A stretch of 37,930 nt of DNA. Source: Hyella sp964606015 (lineage in GTDB: Bacteria; Cyanobacteriota; Cyanobacteriia; Cyanobacteriales; Xenococcaceae). Below, piece by piece: positions 33,466 through 37,930 of this stretch; within the stretch, counting starts at the first letter, position 1; each line of letters opens with the position of its first letter. Location: the NCBI GenBank assembly GCA_964606015.1, contig CAZSEZ010000007.1, positions 1 through 37,930 on the forward strand, in the 5' to 3' direction. The notes beneath the pieces are model-generated. The model saw only the letters and a program-made list of their open reading frames with translations. It did not search any database and had not been told where the DNA came from. The position numbers and the translations under genes were made by a program.

Positions 33466-34533
33466 ATGACAAAAATTAGAGTTGGTTTACTTTTTGGTGG
33501 TTGTTCTGGAGAGCATGAAGTATCTCTAGTTTCCGCAAAAGCGATCGCATCTGCTTTTAATCAAGCAGATAATCCAACTAAATATGAAGTAACGCCTGTA
33601 TACATTGATAAACAAGGCTGTTGGCATAGCGGAGAAGCAGCCAAACAAGTGCTGCTTTCTGGTCAAGCTTTAGAAACAGATACAAGCCCCAACCGTTGGC
33701 AATTTCCCACAGACTTATCGCAGATCGAAGTCTGGTTTCCGATTCTGCATGGCCCCAATGGAGAAGATGGGACAGTTCAGGGTCTACTAACCCTAATGCA
33801 GGTTCCTTACGTTGGTAGTGGTGTTTTAGGTTCTGCTGTAGGTATGGATAAAATCGCCATGAAAGATGTTTTTGCCCAAGCTGGTTTAGCTCAGGTGAAA
33901 TATATGGCGGTCTCACGCTCTCAAGTGTGGTCTAGTCCTTGTGTATTTCCCAAGCTATGCAATGAAATTGAAGCAACACTTCAGTATCCCTGCTTCGTCA
34001 AGCCGGCTAATCTTGGCTCCTCAGTAGGCATTGCCAAAGTTCGCGATCGCCAAGAATTAGAGGCTGCACTGGATAGCGCTGCTAGTTATGATCGCAGAAT
34101 TATTATCGAAGAGGGTGTCAATGCTAGAGAAGTAGAATGTGCAGTCCTAGGTAGTGAGAACCCCAAGGCATCGGTCATCGGAGAAATTAGCTTTGAGAGT
34201 GATTTTTACGATTACGAGACTAAGTACACAGATGGCATGTCCCAGTTACATATTCCCGCTAAATTGCCCCCAGAAATCGTAACTCAGATTCAAGAGATGG
34301 CAGTTAACGCTTTCAAAGCAGTAGATGCTCTGGACTTATCAAGGGTTGACTTCTTCTATGTTGAAGAGACAGGGGACATTTTTATCAATGAGATTAATAC
34401 GCTACCAGGTTTTACCTCTTTGAGCATGTACCCTCAGCTTTGGGCGGCAACAGGTGTCACCTTCCCTGAATTGGTAGATCGTTTAGTTACTTTCGCTTTA
34501 CAGAGACATCAATCTGATATTGCTGCCAAGTAG
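33466..34533 (+). CDS. ddl: D-alanine--D-alanine ligase
   Basis: ATP-grasp ligase making the D-Ala-D-Ala dipeptide for peptidoglycan. The 355-residue length suits the DdlA-like type. Evidence: GLLFGGCSGEHEVSLVSAKA at the N-terminus, HGPNGEDGTVQGLL, VGSGVLGSAVGMDK, FVKPANLGSSVGIAKV for ATP binding, and VDFFYVEETGDIFINEINTLPGFTSLSMYP with the metal-binding Glu-x-Asn. The ATG at 33466 is the natural start. It is probably monocistronic, with 206 bases after it before the next small frame. Confidence 0.96.
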   Translation: MTKIRVGLLFGGCSGEHEVSLVSAKAIASAFNQADNPTKYEVTPVYIDKQGCWHSGEAAKQVLLSGQALETDTSPNRWQFPTDLSQIEVWFPILHGPNGEDGTVQGLLTLMQVPYVGSGVLGSAVGMDKIAMKDVFAQAGLAQVKYMAVSRSQVWSSPCVFPKLCNEIEATLQYPCFVKPANLGSSVGIAKVRDRQELEAALDSAASYDRRIIIEEGVNAREVECAVLGSENPKASVIGEISFESDFYDYETKYTDGMSQLHIPAKLPPEIVTQIQEMAVNAFKAVDALDLSRVDFFYVEETGDIFINEINTLPGFTSLSMYPQLWAATGVTFPELVDRLVTFALQRHQSDIAAK

Positions 34534-34740
34534 TAGGGTCAAGAATGAATAGTAAATCTGGAAGTAGAGAACAGCGCAGAAATCGAAAAGACCACAAGTA
34601 GCGATCGCTTATACCAAAATCAAAAAAAAGCAATGTACAAACTGCATAATTTTTAGAAAACCGTCTGTTTTGTTACAGTGCTAGCTTGAATTGTGATGGA
34701 ATAATTGCTGTGAAGTTTAATTAATGTGTATGCTCGCTGT

Positions 34741-34899
34741 ATGAATAACTTGGCTTCTCTACTTGCGCCTGCTGTCCTAGGTTTAGTTGCGGGCATCGGT
34801 CACGGAGTAACTTCCCACTATCTAGATTTACCCTTTTCCCTAACTGAGCAGCTATTTCCTTCGGCTAACTTTGTCCAGTCGATGAATCTTGATGAGTAA
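34741..34899 (+). CDS. 52-residue hydrophobic small protein
   Basis: An ATG at 34741 opens 52 codons: MNNLASLLAPAVLGLVAGIG, then a polar tail, ending at TAA 34897-34899. The first 25 residues could form one membrane helix. An in-frame GTG at 34726 would add five residues. No clear ribosome-binding site precedes either start. It is only a plausible gene; no function is suggested. Confidence 0.4.
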   Translation: MNNLASLLAPAVLGLVAGIGHGVTSHYLDLPFSLTEQLFPSANFVQSMNLDE

Positions 34900-34980
34900 T
34901 CTCAGTTATTAAGTTAAGAAAAGCCGTCTAAATGAAGTTTGGTTAAAAACAGTTTCAGGATTTTAAAAAGTATATTTTGC

Positions 34981-35029
34981 TACCGTTTTCAGAGTTACCA
35001 TAAGCGTAACCAATTTTAGAAACACGGTA
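34981..35029 (+). promoter_or_regulatory. nested hairpin just before a small membrane protein gene
   Basis: TACCG at 34981-34985 pairs with CGGTA at 35025-35029, TTT with AAA (35020-35022), and inside this GTTAC at 34994-34998 pairs with GTAAC at 35006-35010. It ends seven bases before the ATG at 35037, so it could influence translation initiation. Confidence 0.35.
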
Positions 35030-35036
35030 ATTTATT

Positions 35037-35240
35037 ATGCAATCAAATACTTCCAACCAGGCTTCCTCACTCAGTCGAGCCCTCTGCGTAACTTGGATAG
35101 CTCTTTCTACGTTTGCTGTTGGTTACACAGCTTCCCGTGCACTCCTTAGCCAAGGTGTTAATGGAGGGGAAACAGTAAATGCAGAGGTTATAATTCCCCA
35201 TCAAGCTACTTTGTGGGACGCTGGTTTAGAGAACTACTAA
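35037..35240 (+). CDS. 67-residue small protein with one membrane segment
   Basis: A short protein with a Ser/Asn-rich start, one hydrophobic segment at about residues 15-38 (ALCVTWIALSTFAVGYTASRALL) and a soluble tail (NAEVIIPHQATLWDAGLENY). I do not recognise the family. The hydrophobic segment followed by an ordered tail, and the strong hairpin after the stop codon, make it more likely real than chance. It is convergent with pgm. Confidence 0.5.
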   Translation: MQSNTSNQASSLSRALCVTWIALSTFAVGYTASRALLSQGVNGGETVNAEVIIPHQATLWDAGLENY

Positions 35241-35264
35241 AACTTGATTGTCTATAGATTTTGT

Positions 35265-35310
35265 GGGTGGGCAGCTAAACCGTCAATACATTTGATTTGG
35301 TTGCCCACCC
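35265..35310. terminator. strong convergent hairpin, likely bidirectional terminator
   Basis: GGGTGGGCA at 35265-35273 pairs exactly with TGCCCACCC at 35302-35310; AACC/GGTT inside can extend or compete. It stands between the 67-residue gene (plus) and pgm (minus). No long T-run follows on either strand, so its efficiency is uncertain. Confidence 0.6.
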
Positions 35311-35352
35311 TAAGGCTGTCTCTCTGACAGTTAGGTTATTACTTTGGTAGCT

Positions 35353-36984
35353 CTAGGTAATTACAGTTGGTTCTGTACGTTGAGTGTATTTGAAGATTTG
35401 CGCAATCTCCTCAGCCAAATCAATCAAAGGTTTCAGTGCAGTTTGGGTTTCTACATTATGTTTGCTACTGTCAGGTTCATAGCTTTCTAAATAAACTCGC
35501 AAAGTTGCTCCTTTGGTTCCTGTACCCGAAAGACGGAAGACAATCCGCGAACCATCGGTGAAGCCAATGCGAATACCTTGCTTGTTGCTAACACTGCCAT
35601 CTACAGGATCGGTATAGCTAAAATCATCTGCGTAGTCTACGGTGTAGTCACCAAATTGTTTACCCGATAGGTCGCCAGCCATGCCACGCAAGCGATCCAT
35701 GAGTTCCATTGCTGGTTCTTTAGCAACAGCTTCGTAGTCGTGACGAGAATAGAAGTTTCTGCCATAGATTTGCCAGTGTTCGGTAACAATTTGCTCTACA
35801 GATTTACCTGTTACCGCCAAGATATTGAGCCAGAACAATACTGCCCATAAACCATCTTTTTCCCGCACGTGGTTAGAGCCAGTACCAAAGCTTTCTTCCC
35901 CACAAAGAGTAGCTTTATCAGCATCTAACAAGTTACCAAAAAATTTCCAACCTGTAGGAGTCTCATAACAGTCAATTCCTAACTTACTGGCAACGCGGTC
36001 GGCTGCTGCACTAGTAGGCATCGAACGAGCAACCCCAGAAATTCCATCTTTATAGCCAGGAACTAAAGTTGCATTAGCGGTTAAAACTGCCAAACTATCG
36101 CTAGGTGTCACAAAAAAGTTATTACCCAAAATCATATTGCGATCGCCATCACCATCAGAAGCAGCGCCAAAAGCAGGTGCATCTTGGCCGAACATGATCT
36201 CTACTAGATCGTGAGCATACACTAGGTTAGGGTCTGGATGCCCGCCACCGAAATCTTCCAATGGCGTCCCATTCTGTACTGTACCCTCTGCTGCACCAAG
36301 GCGTTTTTCAAAAATATCCTTAGCGTAAGTTCCTGTTACTGCGTGCATCGAATCCATACACATTCTGAAATCAGTTTTTAGCAACTTGCGAATAGCTGCA
36401 AAATCAAACAAAGATTCCATTAATTTGGCATAGGGTTCTACAGCATCGATAACTTCTACTGCCATTTCTCCAATTCTATTAATTGAGAGACGATCAAGAT
36501 CAATATCTTCAGTCTCATAGATCTTGTAATCAGAGATTTCTAGAGATCTGGCATAGATAGCTTCAGTGATCTTTTCTGGTGCGGGACCACCATTAGTAAT
36601 ATTGTATTTAATGCCAAAATCACCATCTTTTCCTCCTGGATTATGACTAGCAGAAAGCACAATACCCCCAAAAGCTTTGTACTGACGAATGATTGCCGAA
36701 GCAGCAGGAGTAGAAACGATCCCTGCTTTACCTACTAGAACTTTGCCAATACCATTAGCAGCAGCCATCTTGAGAATTATTTGGATTGCTTCGCGGTTAT
36801 AGTATCGCCCGTCTCCCCCAAGAACAATGGTTTGCCCCTGGCAGCCTTCGAGACTATCAAAAATAGACTGGACAAAGTTTTCTAAGTAATTAGGTTGCTG
36901 AAAAACTGTCACCGCTTTACGCAATCCCGATGTACCTGGCTTTTGATCTGAGAACGGAGTAGTGGAAACAGTACGTATATTCAT
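35353..36984 (-). CDS. pgm: alpha-D-glucose phosphate-specific phosphoglucomutase
   Basis: Interconverts glucose 1-phosphate and glucose 6-phosphate, linking glycogen, sucrose and central metabolism. The 543-residue protein has the phosphoserine loop SASHNPGG (Ser113), the magnesium loop DGDGDR (277-282), the sugar-binding CGEESFGTGSNH, and the phosphate-binding RLSGTGTKGATLR near the C-terminus. This is the eukaryotic-like Pgm type common in cyanobacteria. The ATG at 36984 starts the family-typical MNIRTVSTTPFSDQKPGTSGLRK (in part). Confidence 0.96.
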   Translation of the reverse strand: MNIRTVSTTPFSDQKPGTSGLRKAVTVFQQPNYLENFVQSIFDSLEGCQGQTIVLGGDGRYYNREAIQIILKMAAANGIGKVLVGKAGIVSTPAASAIIRQYKAFGGIVLSASHNPGGKDGDFGIKYNITNGGPAPEKITEAIYARSLEISDYKIYETEDIDLDRLSINRIGEMAVEVIDAVEPYAKLMESLFDFAAIRKLLKTDFRMCMDSMHAVTGTYAKDIFEKRLGAAEGTVQNGTPLEDFGGGHPDPNLVYAHDLVEIMFGQDAPAFGAASDGDGDRNMILGNNFFVTPSDSLAVLTANATLVPGYKDGISGVARSMPTSAAADRVASKLGIDCYETPTGWKFFGNLLDADKATLCGEESFGTGSNHVREKDGLWAVLFWLNILAVTGKSVEQIVTEHWQIYGRNFYSRHDYEAVAKEPAMELMDRLRGMAGDLSGKQFGDYTVDYADDFSYTDPVDGSVSNKQGIRIGFTDGSRIVFRLSGTGTKGATLRVYLESYEPDSSKHNVETQTALKPLIDLAEEIAQIFKYTQRTEPTVIT

Positions 36985-37282
36985 AAAATCAGTTTGAAAA
37001 GTAGCTTAACTACCGTAAATTTAGAGCCTAAACTTCAAACCAATTTTACATTGCTAAGGTAAGAGGGAAAGTGGGTCTCATTACTTAATTTTGCAAGATT
37101 TTTAGCAACCTATGTATGCGCCGATACTATTTACCTGTCAAATTTTTTAGTCTAGTTGCCATCTCTAGGCATCGTCTATCTAAGACCTTATTTGTAAGAT
37201 AAGCAAAAAAAATAGGAACGACTTCAAAGAGTCACCCCTATCTTTTAATTTTTAACTTCTTGTTAAATTAACTCAAAACTGA
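36985..37282. other. intergenic region between pgm and prk
   Basis: Nearly 300 bases on the minus strand between the prk stop and the pgm start. It holds the prk terminator at 37205-37241 and must contain the pgm promoter. No other feature was recognised. Confidence 0.6.
37205..37241 (-). terminator. prk: intrinsic terminator of prk
   Basis: Read on the minus strand, ATAGGGGTGACT (37241-37230) pairs with AGTCGTTCCTAT (37223-37212) over twelve positions (three G-U) with a 6-base loop, followed by about eight T. This is a textbook rho-independent terminator 41 bases after the prk stop codon. Confidence 0.88.
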
Positions 37283-37930
37283 CTATACAGAAGCTGTTTC
37301 TTTAACTTGAGTAAGTTTTTCGTAAGTTTCACGCATTTTCAAACCTACTAAAACTTGGAACAAGCCAGTACCATTGTTGGAACCGGGATAGTCTTTGTGC
37401 TTAAGCAACAATTCAGTCATTTCACCGTAGTGCTTGGTTCCAGTTCTGCTAAGGTGACTCTCGATGTAGATCATCTCCTCTAGGTTATCGAACTGACCGT
37501 CTACTTCAAGGATAGATACTTCATTACCCATGAAGCTATCAGGTCCGTAATACATTTTGATTCCAGGGAATGCACAGGTTAGCTTGCGGCCACAAGGTCT
37601 CCAGTCAATAGTGGAACCTTCATCAAATAGGTATGAAGGCTCGAAGTTTTCGATTCCTTCTTGCTGAATCATACGGACTCTGAGAAGCTTGCTCTCTTTG
37701 TCGTCTACTAACTGAGTAGGTAGGACTTGAATTACGACATCAGCGAATTCTTTCTGAGGCTCAATGTAAGCAGAAAAATCAGGTCTTCTAGCTTCAATAG
37801 AAGCAAGGATATCTTCATAGGTATGACCACGTTCAGCCATATCTCGTTGGATTTTCCATTGGATTTTAACTTCGTCGCTAATATCCAAATAAACACTGAA
37901 ATCAATTAATTCACGAACTCTTCCATCATA
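37283..37930 (-). CDS. prk: phosphoribulokinase, 5' part outside the window
   Basis: C-terminal 215 residues of the Calvin-cycle enzyme that phosphorylates ribulose 5-phosphate. The frame runs off the right edge: the codons before 37888 read YDGRVRELIDFSVY, continuing the family sequence, so the TTG at 37888 is not a start. Diagnostic stretches are VKIQWKIQRDMAERGH, ADVVIQVLPTQL, YLFDEGSTIDWRPCGRKLTC, FPGIKMYYGPD, EVDGQFDNLEEMIYIESHLS and LLLKHKDYPGSNNGTGLFQVL. Cysteines of the regulatory N-terminal loop lie outside the window. Confidence 0.96.
   Translation of the reverse strand, partial: YDGRVRELIDFSVYLDISDEVKIQWKIQRDMAERGHTYEDILASIEARRPDFSAYIEPQKEFADVVIQVLPTQLVDDKESKLLRVRMIQQEGIENFEPSYLFDEGSTIDWRPCGRKLTCAFPGIKMYYGPDSFMGNEVSILEVDGQFDNLEEMIYIESHLSRTGTKHYGEMTELLLKHKDYPGSNNGTGLFQVLVGLKMRETYEKLTQVKETASV

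Overview
This window is a piece of a cyanobacterial chromosome. The evidence is a complete kaiA-kaiB-kaiC clock cluster, a phycoerythrin-type phycobilisome operon (three rod linkers, CpeS, CpeT and CpeR homologues), the 3' part of a phosphoribulokinase gene, and many copies of the cyanobacterial HIP1 octamer GCGATCGC. Base composition is AT-rich. The phycoerythrin genes mean the organism very probably makes phycoerythrin and may tune it to light colour. Genus cannot be fixed from the sequence alone; a unicellular or pleurocapsalean-type lineage is only a guess.

Layout. Positions 1-5230 carry menB (minus), a small zinc-ribbon gene overlapping the end of rlmN, rlmN (minus), and a minus-strand CBS-histidine kinase with two receiver-like C-terminal domains. 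This kinase is divergent from kaiA; the gap between them holds a perfect 15-bp inverted repeat. Positions 5517-10246 carry kaiA, kaiB, kaiC and dnaA on the plus strand, so clock and replication initiator sit side by side. Positions 10762-16585 hold the phycoerythrin operon in the order cpeC-cpeD-cpeE-(cpcD-like)-cpeS-cpeT-cpeR-(CpeC-like linker with a coiled-coil repeat tail). The early gaps between its genes contain RNA hairpins, one of them a 17-bp stem.

Positions 16888-28338 begin with a DUF1622 membrane protein. They continue as seven co-oriented genes for carbohydrate and redox work: a glycogen-debranching-type enzyme (interrupted by a run of N), a GMC oxidoreductase, an exported double-VOC protein, an aquaporin-family channel with a cysteine-rich tail, a glucose-dehydrogenase-like SDR, a GH13 alpha-glucosidase/amylase and a GH63-type glucosidase. 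Together they look like a route that frees glucose from a glucan or glucoside and then oxidises it. This proposal is inferred from gene content, and it is the best candidate here for an undescribed system.

The remainder is mixed: an M48 metalloprotease with long acidic flanks, a 57-residue small gene before a DUF3326 gene, a CPBP intramembrane protease, a secreted LCCL-domain protein, ddl, two very small genes with hydrophobic segments, pgm, and the partial prk at the right edge with a clear intrinsic terminator. No rRNA, tRNA, CRISPR array or insertion sequence was recognised.
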